A stretch of DNA of 64,000 nucleotides from Diabrotica undecimpunctata. Lineage: Eukaryota; Arthropoda; Insecta; Coleoptera; Chrysomelidae. The notes beneath the pieces were generated by a model. That model had not been told where the DNA came from and searched no databases. It saw only the letters and a list, made by a program, of their open reading frames with translations. Below are positions 45,630-59,218 of this stretch, in pieces. Within the stretch, counting starts at the first letter, position 1, and the number at the start of each line of letters is the position of its first letter. A program made the position numbers and the translations under genes. The DNA is taken from assembly GCF_040954645.1 (NCBI RefSeq), contig NC_092808.1, forward strand, positions 82,771,889-82,835,888. The letters run 5' to 3'.

Positions 45630-45799
45630 AAAACTATACCCACGAGAGGAATATTGATAACGACCAAAGCAACGGAAAGGATCTGATAATGACGACCAGG
45701 GCGACGAATAGGAATAACGATGGGAAAAAGCATGATGCAAAAGGTAAACAAGGATGAAAATAGGAAGAAGATGAAAGATATACCGCAGAAAAAAGGAGA

Positions 45800-48680
45800 G
45801 ATAAAAATGGGAACATGGAACGTAAGAAGCATCAATGGAAAAGAGGTAGAACTTGTAGAAGAAATGATCAGACAAAAAATAGAAATATTAGGAATAACGG
45901 AAACGAAAAAGAAAGGAAGAGGTTTTAAGAAGATACACAAAGGATATTAGTTGTTTTGGGTAGGAGCTGGTGCAAAGGAGAGAGCAAAAGAAGGCGTAGA
46001 GATAATAATTGCACCGAATAGACTACAATACGTTATAGAAGAAACATATGTTAACCAGAGAATATTATCGCTAAAAATGAAACTGATAGACGAGGAAATA
46101 TGGACAATAATAACAGCCTACGGAGTAAATGAAGATTCAAAAAAGGAAGAGAAGATTGACAATGGGGAAGAAAATATAATTGTAATGGGAGATCTAAACG
46201 GCAGAGTCGGAAATAATAACAATGGAATTGAGGAATGCATGGGAAAAGAAGGGGAAGAAATACTAAACAAAAATGGTGAAAGAATAATAGAAATATGTAT
46301 GGAGAATAAACTTGTTATAACAAATACAAAATTTAAACATAAAAAAGTACACAAATACACGAGAGTGCAAGAAAGCAGAAATAAAAAATCAATCATAGAT
46401 TACTTTTTGGTAAGTAGCAACAAATGAAAAAGAGTACAAGACAAGAAAGTAAAAAGAGGCTCAGAGATTGGCAGTAATAATCATCTAGTAATAATGAGAA
46501 TGACAACAGCAAAAGAAAAGAAAGAAAAGAGGAGAAAGGTAGTAAATGAAAAAGTAAAAAGCTACAAATTAAAAGAAGAAAGATATAAGAAGATATTCCA
46601 AGAAAAATTAGTCAATATTTTGAAAGGTAGGGCAAAAACTGCATAGAAGAAAAGTGGGAAAATCTCAAGACCAACTTAATCATAGCTGCTGAGGAAACTT
46701 GCGGGAAGACAAAAATAGCAAATAATAGCATGAGGAGAACTGAATGGTGGACGGACGAAATACGAAGGAAAGTAAAGAACAAAAAAGAAAATGGAAGAGG
46801 TATCTAAGTACAAAGCGCCCTGAAGATTATGAGGCATATAAAGAAAAAAGAAAAGAGGTTAAAATAGCTGTGAAAGCAGAAAAAGAAAGGTCATGGGAAA
46901 AGTTTGGACTAAAAATGACAAATAATTATAGAGAAAATCAACAACTCTTCTATGGCGCATTAAAACAGCTCAGACAAAAGAAAGAACACATGATGCCGAA
47001 TATAAAAGACAAGAATGGAAGGGTAATAACAGAAGAAAACCAAATAATGGAAAGATGGAGAGAACATCTCAAAGAGCTAACTCATACAGACGTAGACAAC
47101 ATAGTGGAGATACAAGAAATAAATGAAGAACAAAAAGTAGAGCCCATAATAACAGAGGAACTAGAAAAGGCAATTGAAAGAGTTAAATTAGGCAAAGCAC
47201 CAGGCAAGGATCATATCACCCCGGAAATGATAAAATTCATGGGAATAGAGGGAGTAGACAGCATGAAAGAACTAATAAATGATATCATAAAGAGAGCAGA
47301 AATACCACAGGACTGGAAGAAAGACATTATACTACCAATACACAAAAAGGGCGAAAGAGAAACTGTAATAATTACCGAGGTATTACTATATCAAGTATTC
47401 CTGGGAAGGTATTCGCAAGAATAATAGAAACAAGAATAAAAACCCAAATAGAACCTACTATGGGAGATACACAATGTGGATTCAGGAAGGACAGAAGCAC
47501 GCAAGACCACATATTCACAATAAAAAAAGTAAGTGAGAAAGTAATCAATAAAAATAGAGAAATACATATATGCTTTATTGATCTGGAAAAAGCGTTTGAC
47601 AGAATACAAAGAAAGGACGTATGGAGGACATTAAAGCAAAGAGGAGGAGGACATTAAAGGAAAGAGGAGTTGACAGGATAACAATTGATGTAATAAAGGA
47701 TATGTACAATAATAATACAAATACGGTGAGAACCAACAACGAGGAATTCGAAGAATTTACTACAAGTCAAGGCGTCAAACAGGGATGAGTGTTGAGCCCA
47801 CTGCTGTTCTCAGTGGTACTGGATGAAGCAATAAAGAAAGCCAAGAGAAGAATGAGAAAACTATTATTAGGATACTGGCAAATGAAACAGACTCAACTAT
47901 CAGAGCTTCTATTTGCAGACGACATGGTTTTGATAGCAGAAAACAAAGAAGACCTACAGAACAACCTTGAAATCCTAGAAGAAGAACTGTTAAACATAAA
48001 TATGAAAATAAATACAGAGAAAACAAAAACAATGATAATTTCAAATAAGAGAAAGACACACGCAATACAATTAAATGGAAAACAATTAAAACAAGTGGAA
48101 CATTTTAAATGCGTAGGAGTAATAATTGAATCAAACAGTAAACAAGACATGGAAATAAATGAGAGAATTGGACGAACAGGAAGCTTATTTAACACTATGA
48201 AAACAACATTTTTGGGGAAAAAAGAAATACCGGAGAAGGTAAAAACGGCAGTCGTTAAATCAGTAGTTAGACCTAAAATCATGTATAATAGCGAGTCATG
48301 GACATTGACTGGGAGACAAAAATCTCGAGTCAATGCTATGGAAATGAGGTTCCTGAGAAAAATAGCAAACAGAAAGAGGACAGACAAAATACGTAACGAA
48401 ACAATCAGACAAAACCTAAAACTAGAACCAATAAACGAAAAAATAGTAAAGGAGCAACTAAGATGGTTCGGGCACGTGTGTAGAATGTCGAATGAAAGAT
48501 TAACAAAACGAGTGTTTGAAACGAGAGTGCAAGGGAAAAACAAACGAGGAAGACTAAGAGTTAGGGTAGACGAAATCAGAAAAGAAGTTGAGAAGAAAGG
48601 ATTGACATGAGAAAGTGCACGAAATATAACACAAGACCGGAAAGCATGTAGACAACAGTGCAAAACTTAACTCCACCAGC
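45800..48680 (+). pseudogene. ORF2 of the same LINE, endonuclease-reverse transcriptase
   Basis: Endonuclease: MGTWNVRSINGKEVELV, ILGITETKKKGRG, IITAYGVNED, IVMGDLNGRVG, SIIDYFLVSSNK, SNNHLVIMRM. Linker: TEWWTDEIRRKVKNKK. Reverse transcriptase: LGKAPGKDHITPEMIKF, PQDWKKDIILPIHKKGER, TQCGFRKDRSTQDHIF, CFIDLEKAFDRI, VLSPLLFSVVLDEAI, LLFADDMVLIAEN. C-terminus: MYNSESWTLTGRQKSRVNAM, EQLRWFGHVCRMSNERL, KRGRLRVRVDEIRKE. The catalytic FADD is intact. Frameshifts or stops occur near 45950, 46425, 46640, 47380, 47655 and 47787, so it is inactive. A last segment (DRKACRQQC) ends near 48665. Confidence 0.8.
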
Positions 48681-48724
48681 CTTACACCTAACGGTAGAAA
48701 GGCTTAGGACTAAGTAAGTAATAG

Positions 48725-49050
48725 CCTATTTTCTATCAGAACGGAACAACTATCATATTTGTAATAAATAAAAATTATTTATAAGACAATTACTAATTAA
48801 TTTAAATATTTAAGTAAAGCAAATAATTATTTTTAAAGACAACCAAGGGTGTTTATCACTTAATTAATAACTTTAATAATCAGGGAAATACCAAGAGAGT
48901 GAAGCATATGGATTTAAAGTATCGATTTGTTACCTACTGAATATATAGAGGGAATTTTAGATTTAAGGTAGGTATATCAATTCTAAAGAACCATGTGATG
49001 ATGGGTTTTGCTATATTTAAGAATTATCTATGCTTGAAAGGTTTTTAACG
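48725..49050. other. AT-rich DNA, no gene seen
   Basis: Nothing recognisable after the LINE end. Confidence 0.4.
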
Positions 49051-49056
49051 AGGAAG

Positions 49057-49275
49057 GTTGTTGTAAATCATTAAAAATCTCCTTTTTGCTTCCTGTCATT
49101 TTTCCTTGACAAGAAAAGGAAGAAGAAACTGACGTGATAGTTGTGGTTGTTGTAAGATGCAGTATATGTAAAAATATAAAAATGTATTTTATGTAATCCT
49201 AAATATTCCACTAAAATAAATTGTCAATAAGAGAGGAGCTGGTTTTATTCAAATTTATAATAAAAGAAAATAAAA
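49057..49275 (+). repeat. Dispersed repeat, copy B
   Basis: Shares the three blocks described for 35889-36070. This copy has a 50-bp extra segment with the small hairpin TTTTTCCTTGAC/AAGAAAAGGAAGA. Confidence 0.6.
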
Positions 49276-49711
49276 GTATAGGTTAATTTTTTTATGAGTA
49301 ACCATAACTAGTAAACAAAACATTTGGTAAATTAAAGACAATTTTGTTTGGTTAATAGAACAAATTTTACCCTGATTCCAACCCTGCGCTTAGTTGATAA
49401 AGTGCCGATTAAAATCTGCTCTTACTAAAACTAACTTTTCAGTGGTTTATAATCAAGAAACGTAAAATATTGTTAGCTAAATAGATTATTTAAACAACAA
49501 AGTTTCTTCATACAAAAAATAAACTGTGAGTACATTACCAATTTAATACAAATTCAATATTATTAAATATTATACATAACCCATAATTCAATGCAACACA
49601 TCAATTAATCCTGCTTCTGGTTTTTTGGCAACTTTGACAAGTCGAACTAATTAGCCGATACAGGACCGGCTCTAGAAAAATTTCATCAAATGAAGAAAAC
49701 AAAAATTAAAA

Positions 49712-50879
49712 ATGGATGATTCTGAAATTATTAGCATACCTACTACATCATCAACATCGACATATTTCAATGCAGTAAGCAACTTCAATTTTCCTTCAAA
49801 AGAACAAGCCATTATTCTGTCAGCAATCCAAGGTATTAAAATACATGAATACATAGTACCCATAGGGTCTATACTCACACCAAAAAATGTTATCTTTGCA
49901 TCACGACTAGCTAACAACCGAGTTTGTATTTACTTGAACAATACTAGCATAGTATATACCTTACTAAACAACCATAAAACAGTAGTCATCCAAGGCAATG
50001 AGATAGAAATTCGAAGACTTATTACGCCAGCAAGGAGACTAGTAATATAAAACATCTGCCCTAGCATCCCGAACAGTATTTTTTAAAAGTTGGCATGCCC
50101 GAGTCTAAGTATAGTCATGTCTTAAGCTTTAGGCGGCAAATATTTGTCTCTCCGATAATCACCAAACCAATTCCAAATACAATCTTAATAACCTATGACA
50201 ACACTCCTTACAGAATCTTCCTATTCCTAGATGGTTTAAATTGCTCTAGATGTAATACTACTGGCCACTTAAAGTGGTTTAAAGATCCATATACCTCAGA
50301 ACTCGAACCCATGGAAGTAAATCAGAATAATTCAGCAACAAATATTTCAGATGATACAACCAACTGTTCCAACCCTATTTCTGCAGATATCCCAACGACA
50401 AATGATTGGCTTATAGTACACAATATACCTTCAACTACAGCTAACAGCAATAATATTTAAACAACCAATCAAGCAAAAAGGCAAATTTCAACCTCTCCTG
50501 AAATCTCAGAAACTAAAAACCTAAACGAAACTTTTATAACTCCAAAAAAATCCGCACCCAAAAAAAAAAGAAAAAGGCTTTAGATGTCGAAGCCACATTA
50601 AAACCAATTGAAAACATTTTAATGACAGCATCTCCTTCATATATGCTAAATTTCTCTGAATTATGCGACTTCGTTATAAACGCAATGGGATCAAAATTTC
50701 CTGAAGTCACAGCTAAAAACTATACAGAAGATTTTGACGGCTTATACACCTTATTAAAAATGGTTCACTCAAAGTTAAATGATATACGCATGAAAAATAA
50801 TATCACAAGAATTATAAAGAAAATAAATCCAACCTACGAATCTTCCCTCACTGAAGAAAGCGACTACGATTTATCTTAA
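49712..50879 (+). pseudogene. ORF1 of an I-type LINE, gag-like
   Basis: Pieces: MDDSEIISIPTTSSTSTYFN to ARRLVI (49712-50050), then after a stop YSHVLSFRRQIFVSPIITKP, ITYDNTPYRIFLFLDGLNCS with a single knuckle start NCSRCNTTGHLKWFK that lacks its last cysteine, and a C-terminal piece ending EESDYDLS (50622-50879). The order (pre-knuckle domain, knuckle, C-terminal helix) is that of I/jockey ORF1 proteins. One or two stops and shifts separate the pieces. Confidence 0.65.
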
Positions 50880-50889
50880 TAGTTCAATT

Positions 50890-53800
50890 ATATTGATTCT
50901 TCGATGGAACTTGAATGGCTATTATAGCCACATTGAAAACATTAAAATGCTAATCAATGAACTGTCACCACTAATACTATGTCTTCAAGAAACTCGTCTT
51001 TTCAACAATCAAGCAAAACTAAAAAATTATATGCCCTATACAAAAAATCGAGCAGTACAGCAAATATCCAGTGGTGGAGTCGGAATTTTTGTACGTTCAA
51101 CCATCCAATCCAAAGAAATTCCGCTAAAGACAAATCTGGAAGCAGTAGCATTTTCGGTAATACATCATTTTAAAATCAATACATGCAACGTATATTTACC
51201 ACATCTTGACGAAACTACTTTATTAGAACTTCAAAATGTAATTAAACAAATTCCATCTCCAAAATTAATTTTGGGTGATACAAACTGTCACAACATCGCA
51301 TGGGGATCACAAAAAACAGATAAAAATAGACGAATATTATTAGAAGCAATTAATAACATAAAACTAGTTTTGTTAAACACAGGAACACCTACTATATTCA
51401 ATGCACATAATGCCACTTTTTCCTCCATAGACTTATCTATCAGTAATTCAACTTTAGCTCCGTTTTTACAATGGAATACATTGGACCACCTATACGACAG
51501 TGATCATTTTCCAATAATAATAACTCATGACAAAATGAAAAACCTGTACAGCACCATATGAAACGTGGAAATTAAAGTCAACTGATTGGGAAAATACTCG
51601 AACTTAGTAAGCATAAGTATACCAAATATCGTTATATCAGATAATATAGACACTACTCTATCATCTTTCAATGGTATAATTTTAGATGCAGCCAGAGATT
51701 CTATAGGAAAAACCAAAAATATCACAAAAGCTCCTCTTCCTTGGTGGAACACTGAAATCGCATCCTCTTTAAAGCAAACAAAACATGCTTTTAATATATA
51801 CAAGAAGTATAACACAACTAATAACTTGAACAATTTTAGATCTTTAAGGGCCAGATCTAGATTTTTAATAAAGCAAGCAAAAAAAGTGAGCTGGATCAAT
51901 TACGTGTCGTCAATTGACTCGTCTACGCCCATAAAGGATATATGGCAAAAAATAAGGAAAATAAAAGGTTCAAAAACATTTAACCATATTGACACGATAA
52001 CTACAAATGATCTAACAACTTCAGACAAACACGAAATCTCAGAAATTTTAGTAGAACACTATCAGTTGTATTCAAGCAATAAGTAGTACCACCCAAACTT
52101 CTTAGAACATAAAGAAAGAACAGAAGCATCAAAAATTAATATAGAAGATACTGCTGATCCACTAAACACTTTCATAACACTTGATGAATTAAATGAATGT
52201 CTTAATAACCCCAAAAATACCTCACCTGGACCTGATGACATACCACCAATTTTCATCGAAAAACTACCTATAAGCGCGAAGGTTACTTTAGTAGAGATCT
52301 TCAACAAAATTTATTTGACCCATAAATTTCCATCTTTCTGGCGCGAAGCAATTATAATACCATTTTTAAAAGACAATAAACCAAAAAACTTATCTTCTTC
52401 GTATCGACCATTATCTCTTAAATGTAGCATCTGCAAAATAATGGAAAAGATTATAAGCAAAAGATTAAAATGGTACTTAGAAAAGAAAAATCTCCTTACA
52501 TCCATCCAAAGTGGGTACCGATCAGAACGGTCTACAATAGATAATATTATAGCATCCGAATCTGAAATACACGAAGCTTTTATACATAAACAAAAATTAA
52601 TAGCAATTTTCTTTGACATCACAAAAGCATTTGACACCACGTGGACATATCACATCTTAAAAACAATGAAAAGTTGGAAAATAGATGGCAAATTCTTAGC
52701 CTTCACCAAAAACTTCCTGGAGAACAGAAGTATAAAAGTTAAAACAAACGGTGTCATGTCAACTAAGAAATCACTGGAAAATGGTATCCCTCAAGGATCT
52801 GTATTAAGCCCCTGCTATTTTTAATAGCAATTAACAACGTATCTATCCATTTTATGCTTCCAGTAAAAGCAAACCTTTACGCCGATGATCTTGTAATATA
52901 TATGAGAAGTAAAAACCTAAAATCAGCAGCATCAATATTACAAAATACACTAAATAAATTAGAAGGATGGTCTTTAGATATAGGCTTGAGATTTTCAACC
53001 GAAAAAACTAAAGTAATAATATTTGACAAAAGGAAAACACAACACCACTTAAATTTAAAACTAAACGGAAATACTCTTATAACAATCACCGAAATCAAAA
53101 TTTTGGGAATGACATTCGACTCTCAACTAAAATGGACATCGCACATAAATGAACTAATTAAATCATGCCAACAGAGAATAAATCTTCTAAAAGTTCTTTC
53201 CAATCACAAATGGGGCGCAGACACAACTATTCTTCTACGATTATATCAAGCTCTAATTAGAAGCAAACTAGATTAAGGATGTATATGCTACGAAACTGCT
53301 ACTAAAAGTCAAATGAACAAACTGGACATCATCCAATCCACAGCATTACGCAGAGTTTTCGGAGCTTTCAGAAACACGCCAATTAGCAGCCTTCAAGTCC
53401 TAGCAGGAGAACCGCCGTTAACTCTCAGAAGACAATATTTTTCAATGTGTTGTGCTACTTAATATCTCAGTGCAAAGGAAAACCCGTTTATAACAAGCCT
53501 AATAAGGAGCAACCCTCCAAATCTGTACTCAAATTATTGCCCTAGAAACTTACCTTTCAATGAACGAATAAATCGATTTGAATTCGATATACATCAATTG
53601 AGAGCCACTTCTACAAACAGATGCTAGTCTCCTCCCTGGCAAGTTCAAATACCAAAAGTAGATTTTACCTTACATTCCAAACATTCACACAATCCTTCTG
53701 AAATAAAACAACAATTCCGGTCTACCATCTCCAGATACCCTGATTTCAAACTAATTTTTACTGATGCCTCTAAAAGCAGTAATGGTGTAGCTACTGCAGC

Positions 53801-54510
53801 TATTTTTGAAGACAACACCTCTGTCGCCCGTCTAGCCAAGGAGTGTAGCATATATACTGGAGAACTGCAGGCAATCTTCAACGCACTGAACCAATGTACC
53901 AGCAATAATATAAATTTTCTTATTATATCAGATTCTCTAAGTGCCTTAAATGGTGCATAAATTTAGCATTAATAAAAGACATGCTATACAATGCCCAAGC
54001 AAGTGGTAAAAACATAAAATTTTTATGGGTACCATCCCATGTTGGGATAAAGGGTAATGAAGCAGCTGATAAAGCAGCAACAGAAACGATCAATAACATG
54101 ACAATTTCTATTATGCAAAACACAGACCAAAAAACATTAAAACTTACATTAACAAAACCTGGCAAGTAAAATGGAATCAAACAGAAGCAAAATTAAAAAT
54201 TATCAAACCAGATGTTACTTCTGCTTTACTACCGCTCCCAGCTCAAAGACGCTCCCACCAAGTAGTTATTAACAGACTGCGGCTAGGTCATACAAAATTT
54301 ACACATGAGTACATCATCTCCAAGGACCCTTAGCCGATTTGCCACACCTGTCAAATACCATTTTCAGTGCAACATATAATGATAGACTGTCCAGTGTACT
54401 CAACAGCAAGATCGACAGCAAAAATAAAACACAATTTGAAAGAAACTCTAAAAGAAGACATCAGTAATACAATAAATTTTATCAAAAATTGTAAACTGTA
54501 TAACAAACTG
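50890..54510 (+). pseudogene. ORF2 of an I-type LINE: endonuclease, reverse transcriptase, RNase H
   Basis: Endonuclease (50893-51561): LRWNLNGYYSHIENIKMLIN, LCLQETRLF, LILGDTNCHNIAWGS, SDHFPIII. Reverse transcriptase: NTSPGPDDIPPIFIE, SYRPLSLKCSICKIMEKII, SGYRSERSTIDNII, IFFDITKAFDTTW, NGIPQGSVLSPCYF, NLYADDLVIYMRSKNLKSA. A separate RNase H domain follows: LIFTDASKSSNGVATAAIFE, YTGELQAIFNAL, IISDSLSAL, IKFLWVPSHVGIKGNEAAD. An RNase H after the reverse transcriptase sets this apart from the jockey-type element at 18227. Breaks near 51565, 52087, 52824, 53275, 53460 and 53957 make it inactive, but most domains are still clear. Confidence 0.85.
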
Positions 54511-54585
54511 TAACATAACATAAAATGTTTGTATTTTCCAAAACTGTCATGTAAATTTTAATAATATACTAAGTGTAACTTTTCT

Positions 54586-54591
54586 AAAATA
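54586..54591 (+). terminator. Polyadenylation signal of the I-type LINE
   Basis: AATAAAG about 75 bp after the last coding residues. A run of nine or ten A at 54634-54644 may be the element tail. Confidence 0.4.
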
Positions 54592-54720
54592 AAGATATAC
54601 CACCCCGCTAATAACCCTAGGAGTTGATGCGGTAAAAAAAAAATTTACCCTGTATACGGTTTTTGAAAACTATAGTAAGGCAAAATCCGGCATGACCATC
54701 GGGGTACAAGATCCTTTTAC

Positions 54721-54981
54721 CACAGAATAATAAACAATCAGAATGCGCACTCTGCTTGTCAAGATAAGTACGTGCATCAAATTTTAGTTGAAGAATATAT
54801 TAACTTATTTCAGATTTACTAAATTATTAATCTCTAAAAATTTAAATTACAGTTCTGTCGTAGCTTGTCCCAAATTTCTTAATTCGAGTGTATGTTTCCG
54901 TTTAAAACATGGCGATCGCGTGCTGACACACTTCAAAGGCGGCATCTGAGAGTGGGCATTCTGATTGTTATTTATTCTGTG
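54721..54981. mobile_element. MITE (261 bp) with 7-bp target duplication
   Basis: Inverted ends CACAGAATAA.TAACAATC, AGAATGC.CACTCT (about 33 bp, few differences). Flanking CTTTTAC on both sides (54714-54720, 54982-54988). No coding. The duplication length is near the 8 bp of hAT elements but I cannot assign a family. Confidence 0.75.
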
Positions 54982-54989
54982 CTTTTACT

Positions 54990-56520
54990 GTTCCCAACGA
55001 TGACTAGGTAGCTCATTGTGTCATCCAAGAAAATATGACCACAAAAATCTCTTCAATATTTAACCAAATGTTACGTTGATTAGACAACCTGAAAAAGTCA
55101 GCCTCCCGGAATTGGTACATTGCTGGGTTTAGAAGATAGGCATCGTTGTTTTAACTGGTGATCAAGAGATTCTCTATCAATAGAGCAAGTTGCGATAGCG
55201 TAAGGCGTAAATGCATAAAATTCACAATGGCTCGGAAAACCTAAATTGGAAGATTGTAAGAAGCATGGTTAAAGTTAAAGCAAATTATCGTGTGTTTATT
55301 TAATCTAAAGGTGTTCTGCTTTTTAATACCAGTAAATTCTAACTTGTTCAAAAGTTTTTCTCCAATTAGCTTTGGCCACAAAAAATACATATGCCAGAAA
55401 TTTCTGATCGGAATGGTTATCCCTACAAAGGGGACAACGAAGTCAGACCTATACAGACAAGGTCCAAATGAATGAACACGAACATACCTACGTATCCTGT
55501 TCACCTAAAAATTCGAGAACGTCTCGTATTCCGGTTGTTAACCGAATTAGAAGGAATTACCTACTTCTGGATTCTTGAACTATTTACCAGAATTCTCCGA
55601 TTATAACCGTCATAGCTTGTAGAATATCCTAACAGTTGTAAAGTATCAATTAATAAGTGTAAATGAAATCGAACCGCGAGTTTAATTCTTATTACAATAT
55701 ATTTAAATGATAAATTTCAACTTTTATGTCGGTTCAAATTGAATATTTTAATTGTAAGTAGCACAATTGTTTAAAACCAATGGTAATAAATAACTATGAT
55801 AAAGGTAACAAAATAACGTTAAAGAGTTATATGAAGTGTTTATTGTATTTTAAGGTTAACAACATTTGGCCAACTTTGAAATCATTAAATAGTATTTTTC
55901 TTAATAAATAGGAAATTAAAATAATAATTTATACATGGTAACATATAAACAATGATAATATCTTATTTAAAACAAATAGACGTTTTAAATAAAGACGATA
56001 TGTGCGAGTTGTGATCAAGTCAAGGTCGTCAAATATGCATTTAATAATGGTAACTTGATACTATTTAAAGATTTTTATTACTCATGCATTGTTTGAATAA
56101 AGTGACAATCGTACATGGTTTATTGCTCATAATAAAAGGTTTATACTTTCCATGTAATACTGTATTTATGAAAACAAACAATACTGAATTTAAATAATAT
56201 AATATTTGGTTATTAGAAGTAATCTGTATAGGTACCTAATGCATACTATTTTCCAATTGTAAACCATATTAAGAAAAAATTTCCTGGATTACGATGTCCC
56301 TTAGTATAGTTAAATGTTTACAGTAGGCCTTAAAAATAAATTATTATTTCTTGAAATTCCTTTATATCTCTGGAAAGACATTTTCAGAAGGCACTATTTA
56401 AGTTTTCATAATACCATAAATTTGCTATCACATGTCATTCAATTATTAGATAAATGAGAGAAATACTTCGAAAATATTTACGAAGCAATTTTATCCACGA
56501 TATACAGAAATTTGTATCGT
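54990..56520. other. No gene seen
   Basis: 55080-55640 is less AT-rich and might be LTR-like or unique DNA; 55650-56500 is AT-rich. No recognisable protein in any frame. Confidence 0.35.
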
Positions 56521-56529
56521 GGTTCTAAA

Positions 56530-58620
56530 CTCTAATTTCACTATTTGGGAGAGTGATGCATCGTTTGTAGGCGTAGAAGTGGGGAAAGACGTATGAAAAT
56601 CCAGTGGCGTACACTCACTTTTATTTGAACGTTAATTATATTATATTGTTTAAATATTATTGTTCAAAATAGGCCACAATATATCTATCTGCAGGTTTTT
56701 ACTAAAGTTTCCATCTCTATATCCAAAGACCGTTTTCAAAGATATAAATTATAGTTATATTTATTTTATTTGTTTATTATTATATATTTATATAATCTTA
56801 TATTTTCTTTTTTTTTTTTTTCTTAACTTTAAAAACGGTCTCTGGAATAGAGATCTAAAGGTCAGTAAAATAAACATGTAAATATATGTATTGTGGCTTA
56901 TTTCCAACATCCTCCCTAAAAATACGGGATGCCACAAGCAAAAAGCAACAAAAAAATATATATTGCTATCATTTGTATATTTGAAAACGATCTCTTTATA
57001 TAGAGATTGAAACGTCAGTAAATTAAACATTTCAGTTAAATATATTGTTACTTATTCCCAACATTATTTCTAAATATACAGAACGGCAAGCAAAAAGCCA
57101 TAGAAAAATAAATATTACTATCACTTGTATATTTGAAAACGATCTCTTTATATAGAGATCGAAACATCAGTAAATTAAACCTATTAATAAATATTTTGTC
57201 GCTTATTCCATACAGTCTCCTAAAATTACAGAATGCCACAAACAAAAAGCTATAAAAAACAAGTAATATAAATGCTTCTATAAATGCTTCGCGTTTACGT
57301 TTGACATATAAATCTTGCCAAACTTTTCCAACTGTATGACCTTCGTTAATCCAGGTTTCATCCAAATAATATATTTTGCTTCCAGTGCTGCGAATTTTTC
57401 GTATTTCTTCTATATTTTCTTCTTTACAGAATAATTTCATTTTTTTCTAATAGCATACTTTTTCTGTTGCGTTTTACATATCAAAAGTTCATTTTGCGCA
57501 TGGTCCTGATTAAGACTCTATGAAAGAGTCATCGTTTTCGAGCTCTTGAGAATTTTTTTTCAGTGTTGGAATTTCACTCTGGAATGCTTTTCCTACCTCT
57601 AGTTTTACCTTTTTCTTGCTTTTTATTTTCCAATGTATTTTTAAGTACACGATAAATACAGCTAACGGATACTTTTGTTAAACTGCTACAAATGTCGACC
57701 GCTTGGCTAACATTTAATGCCATTTTTCTGCTGACAATTCCTTCATAAACGTTTCGTATCATTACCTTCTCTTCGGACGTTAACATTTTCCGTCTCTTTT
57801 GGAATCAACATCAGAATTTTGCTGTCTTCTCTTGGAACAACTCGGTTTTTCGTCCACTGTATTTCAATAATCACAGAATATAACTAAAAATTTACTATAA
57901 AACGACAAACTATAACACTCTTATTATCAATAACACGTTTTATCAATACTACAATACAGTATTGATAAAATAGTATTGACAACAATAAGTTTGCAAACTT
58001 ATCACATAAAATATACTCACAAAATGCAGCACATGCACTACCCATAGAAACGTCAATGTAAATCAACCATCGTTGATGTCTTGATCGACATTTCTTTGGC
58101 GAAAAAATAATAAAAACTAGTTTTACGGCTGTCTGGGTCCGAATTTTTGTAAAACGGAATTTCCTCGTTAATTCCAACGTTGCCAAACAATTGAAAAATA
58201 TTGTTTTAAAATATCGATTTTTATTTTATAAATTTAAATATGTAACGAAACGGAACATATAAATAAAATTTATTTCATTACAATTTTGTGCTTGATTTTT
58301 TCTATTGAAAAAATCATGTTTTTTGTATTTTTATGACGGTAATAATCGCTGCGAGGAAGAATACAGGTTTTGGATGACCATAATTACTACTTGTGAACAA
58401 GAATTGGCTACACTGTACGACAACTTCTGGTCAAGTCTACTATAGAGAAGCACAAATAAATATACTACTTTATATATTCTGTAATTTCTTATAAGGAAAC
58501 GCAAATTGCAATTGAGAAAACAGGCAGTTTTCGAGGGCCGCTGTGTACATTTAAATTTGAGGATATTCGGCGTTTAAACTATGAAATCACTCTTCTAAAT
58601 TGAGGATTTCTACTATAGCT
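56530..58620. mobile_element. TIR DNA transposon, copy 2 (internally deleted)
   Basis: Same left end (AATTTCACTATTTGGGAGAG at 56534), same inverted-then-direct 150-bp repeats (56680-57250), same transposase and the same right end (diverged, to about 58617) as 8068-11222. The region matching 8802-9830 of copy 1, about 1 kb with the C-terminal half of the transposase, is missing; the join is near 57265. The two copies differ at many sites, so neither is recent. Confidence 0.75.
57048..57786 (-). pseudogene. IS630/Tc1-superfamily transposase remnant, copy 2
   Basis: N-terminus 57786-57574: MLTSEEKVMIRNVYEGIVSR, KMALNVSQAVDICSSLTKVS, IYRVLKNTLEN, a helix-turn-helix region. Then EEIRKIRSTGSKIYYLDETW, INEGHTVGKVWQD (~57400-57310), where LDETW holds the first catalytic aspartate; this site is cleaner than in copy 1. 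The second aspartate and the glutamate are lost in the 1-kb deletion. Confidence 0.75.
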
Positions 58621-58629
58621 ATCTATATT

Positions 58630-59210
58630 ATGTAACTTTAATTTGCATCATTCCCAATTTACAGTTTGTTTTATACTGGCCCTGTTTGAAGCTAATCTTT
58701 TAATTAAAGATCATCTAATTTTTTTCTTCGGATGAAATAAATAATTGATGAAATTTTAAACACAACAGAATGTCTGGGGGAGACTGAATATCAAAGAAGA
58801 TAAACTATGGAAACTTTAATTTGACGAATGTCGATCGTTAAAATAGTCATATTTTCGGAGAAGCCGTCATCAACATATATCATTATTTGTAAAATACTAT
58901 GTTGTTTATTAGCGTATGCAACAAAATACAATTTACTCATTAAATTAAAAATATCAACAGAAAAAATTATAACGCCGAATAACTACAAACTGGTTTACAA
59001 AAGACGTTTGGTCTGGAAGATAATTTTAACACAGCAACGCACTCATACCACACAAAAGAAGTATTGTATTTAGTTTAGCAGACAGAACAATTAAATTATC
59101 TAGTTTACAATATTATTCTGAAAATCTAAAAAAAGTCAAAAATATTTATGAAAAATACAATTTCCTGTTATGTTGTTCTGAAGCTATTTTCTTGTGGCAT
59201 GTTAAAGTAA
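58630..59210. other. No gene seen
   Basis: One short frame (58828-59073, MSIVKIVIFSEKPSSTYIII) has no recognisable features; otherwise AT-rich DNA. Confidence 0.35.
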
Positions 59211-59218
59211 TTACTATT

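Noticed and set aside
55241..55504. Possible gene in the less AT-rich block 55.1-55.6 kb
   Set aside because: No conserved residues, splice signals or repeat structure that I can support.
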